From: Candidatus Bilophila faecipullorum
GTDB taxonomy: Bacteria > Desulfobacterota > Desulfovibrionia > Desulfovibrionales > Desulfovibrionaceae
Direction of reading: 5' to 3'
NCBI GenBank assembly: GCA_944326695.1
Contig: CALVEZ010000014.1
Coordinates: 1-64,000, forward strand
DNA length: 64,000 nucleotides
In this document: positions 9,534 through 18,493 of the stretch, in pieces
Numbering within the stretch: position 1 is the first letter of the stretch
Layout of the letters: the number at the start of each line of letters is the position of its first letter
The notes under the pieces: model-generated
The model's database searches: none
Told to the model about the DNA's origin: nothing
Seen by the model: the letters and a program-made list of their open reading frames with translations, nothing else
Program-made: the position numbers and the translations under genes

Positions 9534-9696
9534 TCTGTTCCTTTTCTGTTCATGCCCTCCGCCAAAGCCGAAACGCCCCGGAAGGCCGCCTCTTCCGCCT
9601 CAACCCTGCAAAAAAGAAGGCCGGGGACAACGGCGGCCACACCAAGCCTGCGCCCTCCGAAGAAAGCGTGGCAGCGTTTCCGGCGCGCGGCGAAGC

Positions 9697-10116
9697 CTAG
9701 GGCAAATCCGCGCCGATGGCGGTAATGGAAAAAGTGCCGTGCGTCACGCCGCGGATGGCTCTGAGCTGGTCCGCGAGCGCGCGCAGTTCTCCGGCTTTTC
9801 CCTTGAGCACTAATATTTCCAGACAATTATGATGATCAAGATGCACATGAAGCGTCGTGACGATACGGTCGTGCGCGTCATGTTGCCGCTCGGTCAGTTT
9901 GCGGGAGAGGTCCCGCACGTGATGATCATAAATCAGGGTCAGCACGCCCGCCGCGTCGGAATTTTCGGACTGAAGGGCATCCTGCACCAAGGCGTTGCGG
10001 ATGATGTCGCGCAAGGCTTCCGAGCGGCTCGGGCATCCTTGCCGTTCGCACAGGGCATCAAACTTTTCCAGCAGATCGCCATCCAGCGACACGCCGAACC
10101 GAACCGTTTCTCCCAT
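9697..10116 (-). CDS. nikR: Nickel-responsive transcriptional regulator
   Basis: 139 residues with the NikR layout: an N-terminal ribbon-helix-helix ([16 protein letters not shown]) and a C-terminal ACT-like metal-binding domain. The nickel ligands are recognisable in RQHDAHD and in [11 protein letters not shown]. It represses nickel uptake genes when nickel is plentiful; no nickel transporter lies in the window, so the targets are elsewhere. GAGG is 8 nt before the ATG. Confidence 0.93.
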   Translation of the reverse strand: MGETVRFGVSLDGDLLEKFDALCERQGCPSRSEALRDIIRNALVQDALQSENSDAAGVLTLIYDHHVRDLSRKLTERQHDAHDRIVTTLHVHLDHHNCLEILVLKGKAGELRALADQLRAIRGVTHGTFSITAIGADLP

Positions 10117-10135
10117 TGTGGCAACCTCTTTCGCG

Positions 10136-10816
10136 CTATCGGCGTATTTCCCAGATTCGTACGGGCACGGGGCGCTCCTGCGGGTAGAGAGCCTCTATGG
10201 ACTTCTCATACACGCAGCGCCCGGCCCAGCGGCGGGAAACGAGCTGCGAACGGAACGCATCATAAACCGCGCGGCTCGGTTCCGCCACCCACGCCACGCC
10301 GTCCCCGTCCAGTGCATAGTCGAGGAAATCCAGCACGGGCGCGGCGAAACGCTGTTCATACATGATGTCCCCGCCCCAGATAAAACGGAGGCTGCGGGGC
10401 TTCACGGTGGGCTTGCGCCAGTCCATCGCCACCCAGCACGGCTGGGGCACGCCGTTATGCACGGCGTTGCGGCTGGCAAAACGCAAGGCTTCGGGTTCGT
10501 AGTCCATGCCGATGACTCCCGCGCCGAGCCACGTCCCCACAAGCGCCGTGAGGCCGATGCCGCAGCCCAGATCAAGGCAGGGCTGCCCGGCCAGCCGTTC
10601 CCGCTGCTCATAAAGCCATTCGGCCAGCACAAGGCTTGAGGGCCATAGCTCGGTCCAATAAGGAAGGCGCTCGTCCTCGGTGAATTCGGTCATGGCCTCC
10701 CAGAGCGCCTCCATGTCGGCGGCGCGCTCCAGCGTCCATTCCCTCCCGCAGGCCCTCACCTTCAAAAAAGGCTGCCAGCCGTTCCCGGAAAGGGGGGTTT
10801 CTTGCACTTCGTTCAC
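10136..10816 (-). CDS. Class I SAM-dependent methyltransferase
   Basis: About 226 residues from the GTG start. The SAM-binding motif [15 protein letters not shown] is at the centre, preceded by [18 protein letters not shown], a pattern seen in the METTL20/21-type protein lysine methyltransferases. The target is unknown. I chose the GTG at 10816 because a GGGG stretch lies 7 nt upstream; an ATG at 10861 in the same frame lacks a ribosome site. It ends 19 nt before nikR and may be co-transcribed with it. Confidence 0.75.
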   Translation of the reverse strand: MNEVQETPLSGNGWQPFLKVRACGREWTLERAADMEALWEAMTEFTEDERLPYWTELWPSSLVLAEWLYEQRERLAGQPCLDLGCGIGLTALVGTWLGAGVIGMDYEPEALRFASRNAVHNGVPQPCWVAMDWRKPTVKPRSLRFIWGGDIMYEQRFAAPVLDFLDYALDGDGVAWVAEPSRAVYDAFRSQLVSRRWAGRCVYEKSIEALYPQERPVPVRIWEIRR

Positions 10817-10980
10817 GTTGTTACCCCGAAAAGCCGGAAGGCGACATTCCGGCCACGGCATCTACGCGCGGGGTGCCCCGCCTGCCGTCCCTGCCGTCGC
10901 CCGTCCCGGCACTGCGTCTACGCACGACCTATACAGGGGGCGGAGGAAAGGGTCAACGCGGCGGGAAGCCCTTTGCATTG

Positions 10981-11009
10981 TTGACCTTAATGGAACAAGC
11001 CGATATGAT
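10981..11009 (+). promoter_or_regulatory. Sigma-70 promoter of the LysO N-terminal gene
   Basis: TTGACC and TATGAT with a 17-nt spacer, 37 nt before the start codon. One of the clearest promoters in the window. Confidence 0.75.
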
Positions 11010-11045
11010 AATCAACTTTTCGGCGTTGATAAAGGAGTTTGCCCC

Positions 11046-11366
11046 ATGCTCGTGGAAATGAGCTGCCTTGTCCTCGGCGTCCCCGTGGGCTTTCTGCTGC
11101 GCAAGCAGCCGCTGGTCATCCGCATGACGGATCAGGTTCTCACATGGTCCGTGCGGGTACTCCTGCTCCTGCTCGGCCTCGCTCTGGGCGCGGACGATAG
11201 CCTCATGTCCCAGATGGACACCATCGGCGCGCGCGGCATCTTCATCAGCCTTTGTTGCGTCTTCGGAAGCCTTATCGGGGCCAAGCTCATTGAGCCGATC
11301 ATGAATCGGCACGTGGGACACCCCGTTCCTGCGCCCAAAGAAGAGGACAAGCCTCAACAATCCTGA
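11046..11366 (+). CDS. lysO: LysO-type lysine exporter, N-terminal part as a separate gene
   Basis: 106 residues with three hydrophobic segments. From MLVEMSCLVLGVPVGFLL through TDQVLTWSVRVLLLLLGLALG to about residue 90 it matches the N-terminal domain of the E. coli inner-membrane lysine exporter LysO (YbjE). The remaining two thirds of LysO are encoded 13.7 kb away at 25077-25682 on the same strand. GGAG lies 8 nt before the ATG and a strong promoter is at 10981-11009. The C-terminal tail (HPVPAPKEEDKPQQS) is polar and looks like a natural end, not a truncation. Two-gene LysO systems are known but I expect the genes to be adjacent. Function needs both parts to assemble. Confidence 0.8.
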   Translation: MLVEMSCLVLGVPVGFLLRKQPLVIRMTDQVLTWSVRVLLLLLGLALGADDSLMSQMDTIGARGIFISLCCVFGSLIGAKLIEPIMNRHVGHPVPAPKEEDKPQQS

Positions 11367-11586
11367 GAGACGCGGCGAGCGGAGGATGGTTTTTCCGGGG
11401 CCTTGCGATGGCCCTTACCGGGCGGAAAGGCAGGCCTATTGCAAAAACACCCGCGAAAAAACCGCTTTTCGCCAAAGGCCAGCGGAGGATGACGGAGGGT
11501 ACGCGCCCTTGCACTGTCCGTTTTCTCTGGCAAGGCGGCTCGTTGAAAAAGCGGCGTGGCGGCAGATGGTGGAGTCGATTTTGAGC

Positions 11587-12063
11587 CTAGGACAGGGGCC
11601 TTTCGGCGTATCCGGCGAAGTCGTAGGGCGCTTCGCCGCTCAGTTTCCACAACAGCGGCGAAGAAATGAGGCAATCCGCCGTAGCGACGTTGCAGGCCGT
11701 GGGGATGTTGTAGAGGTTGGAAATCCGCAGGAGCGCCTTGACGTCAACATCATGCGGCTGCGCCAGCATGGGGTCCCAGAAAAAGAACAGCGCGGCGATG
11801 CGCCCTTCCGCGATCCGCGCTCCGAGCTGCTGATCGCCGCCCAACGGCCCGGATTTCAGGCATTCCAACCGCAGTTCCTCGGCTTCTTCCCCCAGCTCTT
11901 CCCGCAGCGCCTCACCGACGAGACGCCCCGTCGTGCCCGTGCACACGAGGCCATGCCCTTTCAGGCTTTGCGTGTGCCTCCTCACCCAGCGCACAAGTTC
12001 CGCCTTGCAGTTGTCATGCGCCACCAGCGCGATGGGCCGCAGATTTTTCGGCGCTTCATCCAT
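11587..12063 (-). CDS. mgsA: Methylglyoxal synthase
   Basis: 158 residues. It converts dihydroxyacetone phosphate to methylglyoxal and phosphate, a bypass that relieves sugar-phosphate build-up. Signatures: AHDNCK near residue 15, TGTTG, SGPLGGDQQ with the catalytic aspartate, FFWDP and NIPTACNVATADCL. GGAGG lies 5 nt before the ATG. It lies at the end of the minus-strand run of sugar catabolism genes, 153 nt after the isomerase, which makes sense if that pathway feeds triose phosphates. Confidence 0.95.
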   Translation of the reverse strand: MDEAPKNLRPIALVAHDNCKAELVRWVRRHTQSLKGHGLVCTGTTGRLVGEALREELGEEAEELRLECLKSGPLGGDQQLGARIAEGRIAALFFFWDPMLAQPHDVDVKALLRISNLYNIPTACNVATADCLISSPLLWKLSGEAPYDFAGYAERPLS

Positions 12064-12216
12064 ACCCGCCTCCTTCCAACAATAAAGACCAAGATGCTCC
12101 GTACGTTTTCCACGTTGGTGCTGGTGAAGGCGCCGACGGCAAAGCCTTCCGCAAACGCGGGCGAGCCTGTTCGGAGGCCCGGCAAGCGGTTAGGACATAG
12201 CCTCCTTTAAAAAAAA

Positions 12217-13020
12217 TTACAATTCCGCATGGTGGATGAAGGCGGCATCCCGACGGATCGCCTCCCACGGATCAGCGCCGAATCCCGCCGTGGCATAGGA
12301 ATTTTCGAGAAAAAGCGTTCCTGTGTAGCCCGCTCCCTTCAAGGCGGCGAGTTGCTCTCCTACCCGGGCGTAGCCCTCCCCGAGCGGGCGGACGCCGGGC
12401 TCTCCGTACAGGCCATCCTTGACGTGCACGCCGTCCCCAGCCGCCACAAAACTGGGTAGAGCCTCGAACACCTCGTCGCGCCGACGCAGGGTGAAGTTGG
12501 AAAGGTCCAGCAGGAGACGCAGGTTATCGTATCCGACGATATGAAAAAGCGCCCGCTGCATTTCCGCGTCAAGGAGGTTTTCCGTGGCGACGCTCATCCC
12601 GTGCCGCTGGGCCAGCGCGCAGGCCAGACGCAGAGTGCGGGCCGTTTCGCGCAGATCATCGCGGCTGCGGATAGCCGAAGCCTTGAAGCTGGGAAGGATG
12701 ATCCGGGCAATCCCCATTTCGGTGGCCCCGCTCACGGCGGCAGCTATGGCCTCCTCCGCCTTGGCCCGCTCGGAGGAACCCGCCTCCGCCGTCATGCCCC
12801 AGCGCATGACGTCCAGCACCGCTACCGCGTCCAGCCGAAGAGCGTGGCGTTCCGCCTCCTCTTTCCACTGACGCCGCACGTCTTCGGACGAGAGCGGAAA
12901 ATCCTCCCGGTCCCATGCAAGCTGCAAGGCCCGCAAGCCCGCTTCCTGCACGGTTTCGCAACAGGTTGGAGAACGCAGCAGCGGATGGGTCCAATTGCAG
13001 ATGCCAACTACAAAAGACAT
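12217..13020 (-). CDS. Sugar phosphate isomerase/epimerase-like TIM-barrel protein
   Basis: 267 residues of the xylose-isomerase-like TIM-barrel (AP endonuclease 2) family. Candidate metal-site residues are Glu in SVATENLLD, Asp in LLLDLSNF, His in VHVKDGLYG and Glu in LFLENSYA. Members isomerise or epimerise sugars, keto acids or inositols; the substrate cannot be read from the sequence. AAGGA lies 6 nt before the ATG. It is the last enzyme of the minus-strand catabolic run and is separated from the epimerase by 381 nt, so it may have its own promoter. Confidence 0.75.
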   Translation of the reverse strand: MSFVVGICNWTHPLLRSPTCCETVQEAGLRALQLAWDREDFPLSSEDVRRQWKEEAERHALRLDAVAVLDVMRWGMTAEAGSSERAKAEEAIAAAVSGATEMGIARIILPSFKASAIRSRDDLRETARTLRLACALAQRHGMSVATENLLDAEMQRALFHIVGYDNLRLLLDLSNFTLRRRDEVFEALPSFVAAGDGVHVKDGLYGEPGVRPLGEGYARVGEQLAALKGAGYTGTLFLENSYATAGFGADPWEAIRRDAAFIHHAEL

Positions 13021-13401
13021 AGGCTTTCCTTAAGGGGCATGAGTTTTCTTTTTTTACGGGCCGTTTTCCCCTCCCCTGAGAGAAACCGGGAGGAGCCCCC
13101 GGGAAGGAGCCCTTCCCGGCCTTCTTTCCTGTGGGAACGTACTACGCCACGGCTGGGCGGATCAGACGTTTTCCGCCCGTGTCCGCTCTGGAAAGGAACT
13201 CCCGCTTTTTCACGCTTCCGTCGGGCACAGCGGCCACGGCGTTCCCTCGCGGGGAGGTTCCGGGAACCAGGCGAAGCACAGCTTCCGGCCCACGCGAGGG
13301 GCTACCGTCCATAGGGATGCCTTCCAAGCAAAAGCATCACGAAGTATGCCGCCGCCCCGTACCTCAGGCCCGGGTCGGCGGCCTTCAGGAAACGCGCCGC
13401 C
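13021..13401. other. Intergenic region inside the catabolic run
   Basis: It contains a perfect 9-bp hairpin (13099-13119, CCGGGAAGG/CCTTCCCGG) but no T-run, so it is more likely a processing or stability structure than a full terminator. No supported gene. Confidence 0.5.
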
Positions 13402-14325
13402 TCAGCACGCCTTGCCGGTTACGGCCCGGATGTAATCCTTTACCGAGTCCTCAATGGACCAGTCGGGAGCATAGCCCAGTTCCTCGCGGATGGGCGTATC
13501 GTCGAAGGAGCAGGCGTAGGGCGAAGTGACCGCGCCGTGTTGCGCATAGGTAACTTGTGTTTCGGGACACAGGCGATTGGCGATTTCCGCCACTTCGCGC
13601 AGCGTGTGCACGCTGCCGCAGACGGTATAGAAACGCCGGGAAGGATGCGGGGCATTCCAGACAAGCAGCATGGCCTTGACCGTATCGTGAACGTATATCC
13701 AGTCGCCGCGCTCGTCGGGGTTGTCGAGATGAACCTCCCCGCCCGCAGCGATGGAGCCCACGAGCCCCGAGGTATAGCGGGTGGTCAGGCCGTTGCTCCT
13801 GTTTGGCCCCCACACCCACGTGGGCCGGATGCCCCGTACATCAAGCCCGTAGGTATCGCCGTACCAGCGCAGGAGGTGTTCCCCGGCCAGCTTGGTCTGG
13901 CCATAGATGGTAGCGGGCTCCTTGGGCGCGTCTTCCGGGACGGGTTCCACCGCGCTCGGGGCATACAGGGAGATGGAGCTCATGAAGAAAAAACGTTTCA
14001 CCCCGCAGGACAAGGCCGCGTCCAGCAGGACTTGCGTCGAACGGAAGTTGATCTGAAACGCCAAAGGAGGATTCTCCTCGCACGCGCCCGCGAGGAGCGC
14101 CCCGAGGTGAAAGATGCCCTCCGCGCGGCTGGTTGCAACCGCCCGATACAGATCGACTTCGGACGCGGCGTCGCCCTGCACATAGGTAATGGAATCGCGT
14201 ACGTCGCTCAAAAGATGCGGTACAGGAACCCGATCGAAGACGATCACCTCATCCCCCTGACGCAGGAGGGCGCGGACCAGATGGGAGCCGATGAAGCCCG
14301 CGCCACCGGTTACGAGAATACGCAT
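13402..14325 (-). CDS. NAD-dependent epimerase/dehydratase family protein
   Basis: 307 residues of an extended short-chain dehydrogenase. The Rossmann motif RILVTGGAGFIGSHLV opens the protein, the catalytic pair is in YGQTKLAGEH (YxxxK) and the active-site Ser in SSISLY. Close relatives include UDP-sugar epimerases and also sugar-acid dehydrogenases such as D-erythronate dehydrogenase. The setting, between a hydroxyacid dehydrogenase and a sugar isomerase, makes a catabolic oxidoreductase at least as likely as a nucleotide-sugar epimerase. GGAGG lies 4 nt before the ATG; 35 nt separate it from the preceding gene. Confidence 0.8.
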   Translation of the reverse strand: MRILVTGGAGFIGSHLVRALLRQGDEVIVFDRVPVPHLLSDVRDSITYVQGDAASEVDLYRAVATSRAEGIFHLGALLAGACEENPPLAFQINFRSTQVLLDAALSCGVKRFFFMSSISLYAPSAVEPVPEDAPKEPATIYGQTKLAGEHLLRWYGDTYGLDVRGIRPTWVWGPNRSNGLTTRYTSGLVGSIAAGGEVHLDNPDERGDWIYVHDTVKAMLLVWNAPHPSRRFYTVCGSVHTLREVAEIANRLCPETQVTYAQHGAVTSPYACSFDDTPIREELGYAPDWSIEDSVKDYIRAVTGKAC

Positions 14326-14360
14326 ACATCCTCCGGGGAATTCCCCGCAGTTAAACGGAA

Positions 14361-15248
14361 TCAGGCTTTCCAGTTGCGTGCCACGGCCTTCCACGCCACG
14401 GCGTGATCCTTGGGGCCGTAGCCCTGCGCGGCGGCCATGCGGTGCACATAGTCCACGGCAGCCCCCACGACGAGCGGTGCGCCGTAGTCATTGGCCATAT
14501 CGAGGCAAAGGCGGTTGTCCTTTATGAGCATGTCGACCGTAAACGTGGGCTCGTCGTAGCGTCCCTCCACGATGCGGCCTCCGATCTCCTTATAGGCGTT
14601 GCTGAGCACGCGCGCGTTGGCGGCCACGGCCACGTCGATGAGGGTCTTTTGCGAGAGGCCCATATGATCGGCGAGGGCCATGATCTCGACGGCGCAGGCG
14701 TTGATGGCCCCGAGCATCATATTATTGAGGAGTTTCAGCCTGTTCCCGTACCCAACGGGACCGATGTGGAAAAGCCGCTCCTCCGAACCGCTGAGGATGA
14801 GGAGCACGTCCTTGATCCGAGCGAACGTCCCTTCGGACGCGCCCACGGCGAAAGCCCAGCTTCCCACCCCGGAAGGGCTGCCGAGGACCGGGGCGTCGGC
14901 AAAGGCGATGCCCGCAGGTTCCAGCCGTTCGGCCATGCGGACGTTGACGCCCGGATCGACCGTGCTCATGTTCACGATGACGCCGCCCGCCGAGGCCCCG
15001 GCCATGAGGCCGCCCTCACCCACGATGGCTTGTTCGGTGTCGGCGGAACCGGGGACGAAGAGCAGGACGACGGAAGACCGGCCCGCCACGTCCGCCGGAG
15101 AGCCGCAGACCGCGACCCCGGCCTCCTCCGCCCGCCGCGCCGCAGCGGGGGAAGGATCGTAACCGGCCACGGAAACGCCCGCTTCCAGAAGTTTTTTCGC
15201 GCACCTGCCGCCCATGACGCCAAGTCCGACAATGCCTGCGGTATCCAT
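14361..15248 (-). CDS. 3-hydroxyacid dehydrogenase family (HIBADH/GarR-like)
   Basis: 295 residues of the beta-hydroxyacid dehydrogenase family. It shows the dinucleotide site GIVGLGVMGGR, the DAPVLGSPSG loop and the catalytic lysine in GNRLKLLNNMM (about residue 171). The family includes tartronate semialdehyde reductase, L-threonate dehydrogenase, sulfolactaldehyde reductase and 3-hydroxyisobutyrate dehydrogenase. The substrate-loop sequence deviates from the common DAPVSGG, so a less usual substrate is likely. AAAGGA is 6 nt before the ATG. It follows the two transketolase genes and should share their transcript. Confidence 0.85.
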   Translation of the reverse strand: MDTAGIVGLGVMGGRCAKKLLEAGVSVAGYDPSPAAARRAEEAGVAVCGSPADVAGRSSVVLLFVPGSADTEQAIVGEGGLMAGASAGGVIVNMSTVDPGVNVRMAERLEPAGIAFADAPVLGSPSGVGSWAFAVGASEGTFARIKDVLLILSGSEERLFHIGPVGYGNRLKLLNNMMLGAINACAVEIMALADHMGLSQKTLIDVAVAANARVLSNAYKEIGGRIVEGRYDEPTFTVDMLIKDNRLCLDMANDYGAPLVVGAAVDYVHRMAAAQGYGPKDHAVAWKAVARNWKA

Positions 15249-15359
15249 ATGCAATCCTTTGTCTGAAGACGAAAAAGGGTGTGACAAAGCCCCCGCTTCA
15301 CCAGCGGTAAACAACGCGCTCTCAAAGGGAAACGCGGAAATGGCGGGAAAGGGAGGCGG

Positions 15360-16301
15360 TCAGCGTTTTCTGGCGAGGGCCTTGCGCGCGGCCTTGGCGA
15401 TGTCGGCGGGGGTAATGCCGAAAACGCCCATCAGGTAGGGAGCCTTGCCCACCTGCCCGAAATGGTCCTTTACGCCCACGCGCTCCAGGGGAGCGGGCCT
15501 CCCTTCGGCGAGCACCTCGGCCACGGCGCTGCCGAGCCCGCCAATGACGCTGTGGTTCTCCGCCGTGACCACGGCCCCGGTTTCCTCGGCGGCCCTGAGC
15601 ACGGCCTCGGCGTCGACGGGCTTGACGGTGTGCATGTTGAGCACGCGCGCGGAAACGCCCTCCCCGGCCAGCATCGCGGCAGCCTGCAAGGCGTTGGCCA
15701 CGCAGACGCCTGAGGCGATGATGGTCACATCCGAGCCGTCCCGCAGGAGATCGGCCTTACCGAGCGTGAAGACGTAATCGTCGTCAAAGACTTTTTCCGC
15801 CTTGCGCCGAAAAAGCCGGATGTAGACCGGGCCCTCGTGCCGGGCCACGGCGGGCAGGGCCTTACGAAGCTGAACGGAATCCGTGGGCTCGAAAACGGTC
15901 ATTCCGGGCAGGGTGCGCATGATGCCCATATCCTCAAGGGCCATGTGCGTGCCACCGTTCAGTTCCGCGCCCACGCCGGGATCGGAGCCGACGATCTTGA
16001 CGTTCAATCCGGCGTAGCACACGGAAATGGCGATCTGATCGAAACAGCGGCGGGAGGCGAAGGTGGCGAACGAGTGGACGAAGGGAATCTTGCCGCAGGC
16101 GGAAAGCCCGGCGGCCACACCCACCATGTTGGCCTCGGCGATGCCGACGTTGAAGGAACGCTCGGGATAGGCGGCCTTGAAAGGCTTCATGCCGTGCGCG
16201 CCCGTCAAATCCGCCTCCACGTCTACGATGCGGGGGTCTTCCTTGGCGAGCGCGATCATGGTCTCGCAATACACGGTGCGCATTTCTTGGGCTTCGAGCA
16301 T
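15360..16301 (-). CDS. Transketolase, C-terminal subunit
   Basis: 313 residues comprising the pyrimidine-binding and C-terminal domains of transketolase. The region NVGIAEANMVGVAAGLS holds the catalytic Glu that activates thiamine diphosphate, and the C-terminal domain carries the usual GGLGSAV. It works with the product of the next gene upstream, 11 nt away, as a two-subunit transketolase. Such split enzymes serve both the pentose phosphate pathway and specialised routes, for example for apulose phosphate or 6-deoxy-6-sulfofructose. AAGGA lies 8 nt before the start. Confidence 0.92.
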   Translation of the reverse strand: MLEAQEMRTVYCETMIALAKEDPRIVDVEADLTGAHGMKPFKAAYPERSFNVGIAEANMVGVAAGLSACGKIPFVHSFATFASRRCFDQIAISVCYAGLNVKIVGSDPGVGAELNGGTHMALEDMGIMRTLPGMTVFEPTDSVQLRKALPAVARHEGPVYIRLFRRKAEKVFDDDYVFTLGKADLLRDGSDVTIIASGVCVANALQAAAMLAGEGVSARVLNMHTVKPVDAEAVLRAAEETGAVVTAENHSVIGGLGSAVAEVLAEGRPAPLERVGVKDHFGQVGKAPYLMGVFGITPADIAKAARKALARKR

Positions 16302-16312
16302 AGCGGGTTTCC

Positions 16313-17131
16313 TTATTGCAATTCTTTCAGGGCGTTTTCGACATCTTCCGGAGAAAGGGGCATGTTGTGCGATCCGAGCTTGCCCTCGGCAACGGAAAGG
16401 CCCTTGCCCTTGACAGTGGACATGATGACGGCAGTGGGCCGCTTCTTCACGGTGCGCGCCCGCGTCAGGGCGCTTTCAAGATCGCGGAAACTGTGCCCGT
16501 CCACGTTCATGACGGCCCAGCCGAAGGACTCCCAGCGTTTGTCCAAAGGACGCACGGCGTTGAGCGCGTCGGTGTAGTCGTCGATCTGCATCCCGTTGTC
16601 GTCCACCAGCACGACCAGATTGTCGAGCCCCTGGCTCCCGGCGTACATGGCGGCCTCCCAAATCTGCCCTTCCTGCTGTTCGCCGTCTCCGACGATGCAG
16701 TAGACGCGGTAGGGCCTGTGCTCCATGCGCGCCGCCAGCGCCATGCCCACGGCGGCGGAGAGCCCCTGCCCGAGCGAACCCGCGGTCATGTCGATGCCTG
16801 TCGTCAGCTTCATGTCGCAGTGGCTCGGAAGCCGCGTTCCGGGCTGGTTCAGGGTCAATAAGAGTTCCTTGTCGAAATAGCCCTTCATCGCCAGCAGGGT
16901 GTACAGGGCCGGCCCAGCATGGCCCTTAGAGAGGACCAGACGGTCACGATCCGGCCAATGCGGATCGTCGGGCCGGACGCGCATCTCCTCGTAGTAGAGG
17001 TACACGAGCGCCTCGACGATGGAGAGGGAGCCCCCCACATGGCCGACCCCGATGTTGCCGATCATGCGGGCCAGCCATCGCCGCGCCTCCTTGCTCAACT
17101 GCGTCAGCCGCCGCTCTTTTTCCTCGTTCAT
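16313..17131 (-). CDS. Transketolase, N-terminal subunit
   Basis: 272 residues, the thiamine-diphosphate-binding half. Motifs: IGNIGVGHVGGSLS, SKGHAGPALY, GSLGQGLSAAVGMA and the metal/diphosphate motif GDGEQQEGQIWEA ending in DDNGMQIDD. It pairs with the C-terminal subunit that follows directly. I prefer the ATG at 17131 (GAGG nearby and AAGGA 10 nt upstream) to the ATG at 17140. It starts 14 nt after the phosphofructokinase stop, so the three genes form one operon. Confidence 0.92.
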   Translation of the reverse strand: MNEEKERRLTQLSKEARRWLARMIGNIGVGHVGGSLSIVEALVYLYYEEMRVRPDDPHWPDRDRLVLSKGHAGPALYTLLAMKGYFDKELLLTLNQPGTRLPSHCDMKLTTGIDMTAGSLGQGLSAAVGMALAARMEHRPYRVYCIVGDGEQQEGQIWEAAMYAGSQGLDNLVVLVDDNGMQIDDYTDALNAVRPLDKRWESFGWAVMNVDGHSFRDLESALTRARTVKKRPTAVIMSTVKGKGLSVAEGKLGSHNMPLSPEDVENALKELQ

Positions 17132-17144
17132 ATGCCTCATTTCC

Positions 17145-18482
17145 TTACGGATGTGGTCCGGATTCGGGAGGCGTGCCCATCACGTCGCCCTGCCCGGTCG
17201 TTTCCAGAACGGACTGCCACAAATCGGAGCGTCTGCTCAGGGTGCGCCGTTGGCGCGTCACCAGTTCCAGCGGCAGATGGACGAACTTGTCCATGATCCG
17301 AGCCACCACCATGCCCGTCTTGCCGCTCATGGCCGCGTGGACGGCGTGCTGGCCGAGAAAGCCGCAATACAACCTGTCGTTGGCGTTGGCGGGGACGGAA
17401 CGGATCATGTAGCTCGGGTCTATATATTTGAGATAGTAAGGAATGCTTTTGGATGAAAAGTAGGCGGCGATCTTCTGGCAGAGAAAACCCGTGATGTCCC
17501 CGAGCGCCTTGTTGCCCGAGGCGTCGCAACGGACCGCGCCCGTAGAGAGCAGGTCCTGCCCCGCCCCTTCCGCCACGGCGAGGACGGCGTGGGCGTGTTC
17601 GGCGAGGCGCTTCTCAAGCGCGGGCAAAAGCCCCCGCTCGCCATAGAGGACAAAGGGGATTTCCGGGACGAGGACGAAATCCACCTCCCGCATGGAAAGG
17701 GCGGCGTTGGCGGCGATGAAGCCCGATTCCCGCCCCATGAGCTTGACGACGCCGATGCCGTTGAAGACGCTGGCCGCTTCGATATGGGCGCAGCGGATGG
17801 CGTCTGCGGCCTTGTCGACCGCCGTCTCGAAGCCGAAGGAATGCGGAATGAAGTTGATGTCGTTGTCGATGGTCTTGGGGATGCCGATGACGGCGATGCG
17901 CATCCCCCGGCGCGCCACCTCGCGCTGGATGGAGGCCGCCGCCTTCATCGTGCCGTCGCCGCCGATGATGAAAAGCGCGCTGACGTTCAGGCGCTCAAGG
18001 GCGGCGACGATCTCCGAGGAAGGCTGCGGCCCCCGCGAGGTGCCGAGAATGGTCCCCCCGAACTCGTGGATGCCCTCCACGGCCCCGGGGGTCAGCTCGC
18101 GCACGCCATAACGACAGGAAGGAATGAAACCCTGCAGGCCGTAACGGATGCCGAGCACCGAGGGCACGCCGTAGGCGGTGTGCGCCGTCATGACGATGGC
18201 CCGGATGACGTCGTTGATGCCGGGACAGAGCCCCCCGCAGGTGACGATGGCACACTTCGTCTTGCTCGGATCGAAATAGAGCCTGCGGCGTGGCCCGGCC
18301 ACCTCGAAGGACAGGGGCTGCGGCTCCGTAAACGCTTCGATCAGCGCCTCGTCGACGTTGAAGACCGCGCGCCGCTCGCCCGCCGTCGGCAGGTACGACA
18401 GGGGCGACTCGATTTCCGGCGTCCCGAGGCAGGGAATGCGGGTATCGTAGACGGCCAGGGGCGCGGCTTCGGGGGTATCCAT
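17145..18482 (-). CDS. 6-phosphofructokinase, ATP-type of the PPi-like group
   Basis: 445 residues, longer than E. coli PfkA. It phosphorylates fructose 6-phosphate or a related ketose phosphate. The phosphate-donor motif is GGDGT, which is typical of ATP users, whereas PKTIDND is of the form found in PPi-dependent enzymes; this combination occurs in the ATP-dependent trypanosome and plant enzymes. Also present: CGGLCPGIND near residue 82, LGTSRGPQ and KLMGRESGFIA. GAGG is 8 nt before the ATG. It is the first enzyme gene after the LacI regulator (11 nt gap) and leads the transketolase genes. Whether it serves general glycolysis or a dedicated sugar is open. Confidence 0.9.
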   Translation of the reverse strand: MDTPEAAPLAVYDTRIPCLGTPEIESPLSYLPTAGERRAVFNVDEALIEAFTEPQPLSFEVAGPRRRLYFDPSKTKCAIVTCGGLCPGINDVIRAIVMTAHTAYGVPSVLGIRYGLQGFIPSCRYGVRELTPGAVEGIHEFGGTILGTSRGPQPSSEIVAALERLNVSALFIIGGDGTMKAAASIQREVARRGMRIAVIGIPKTIDNDINFIPHSFGFETAVDKAADAIRCAHIEAASVFNGIGVVKLMGRESGFIAANAALSMREVDFVLVPEIPFVLYGERGLLPALEKRLAEHAHAVLAVAEGAGQDLLSTGAVRCDASGNKALGDITGFLCQKIAAYFSSKSIPYYLKYIDPSYMIRSVPANANDRLYCGFLGQHAVHAAMSGKTGMVVARIMDKFVHLPLELVTRQRRTLSRRSDLWQSVLETTGQGDVMGTPPESGPHP

Positions 18483-18493
18483 GTCTGCTTCCT

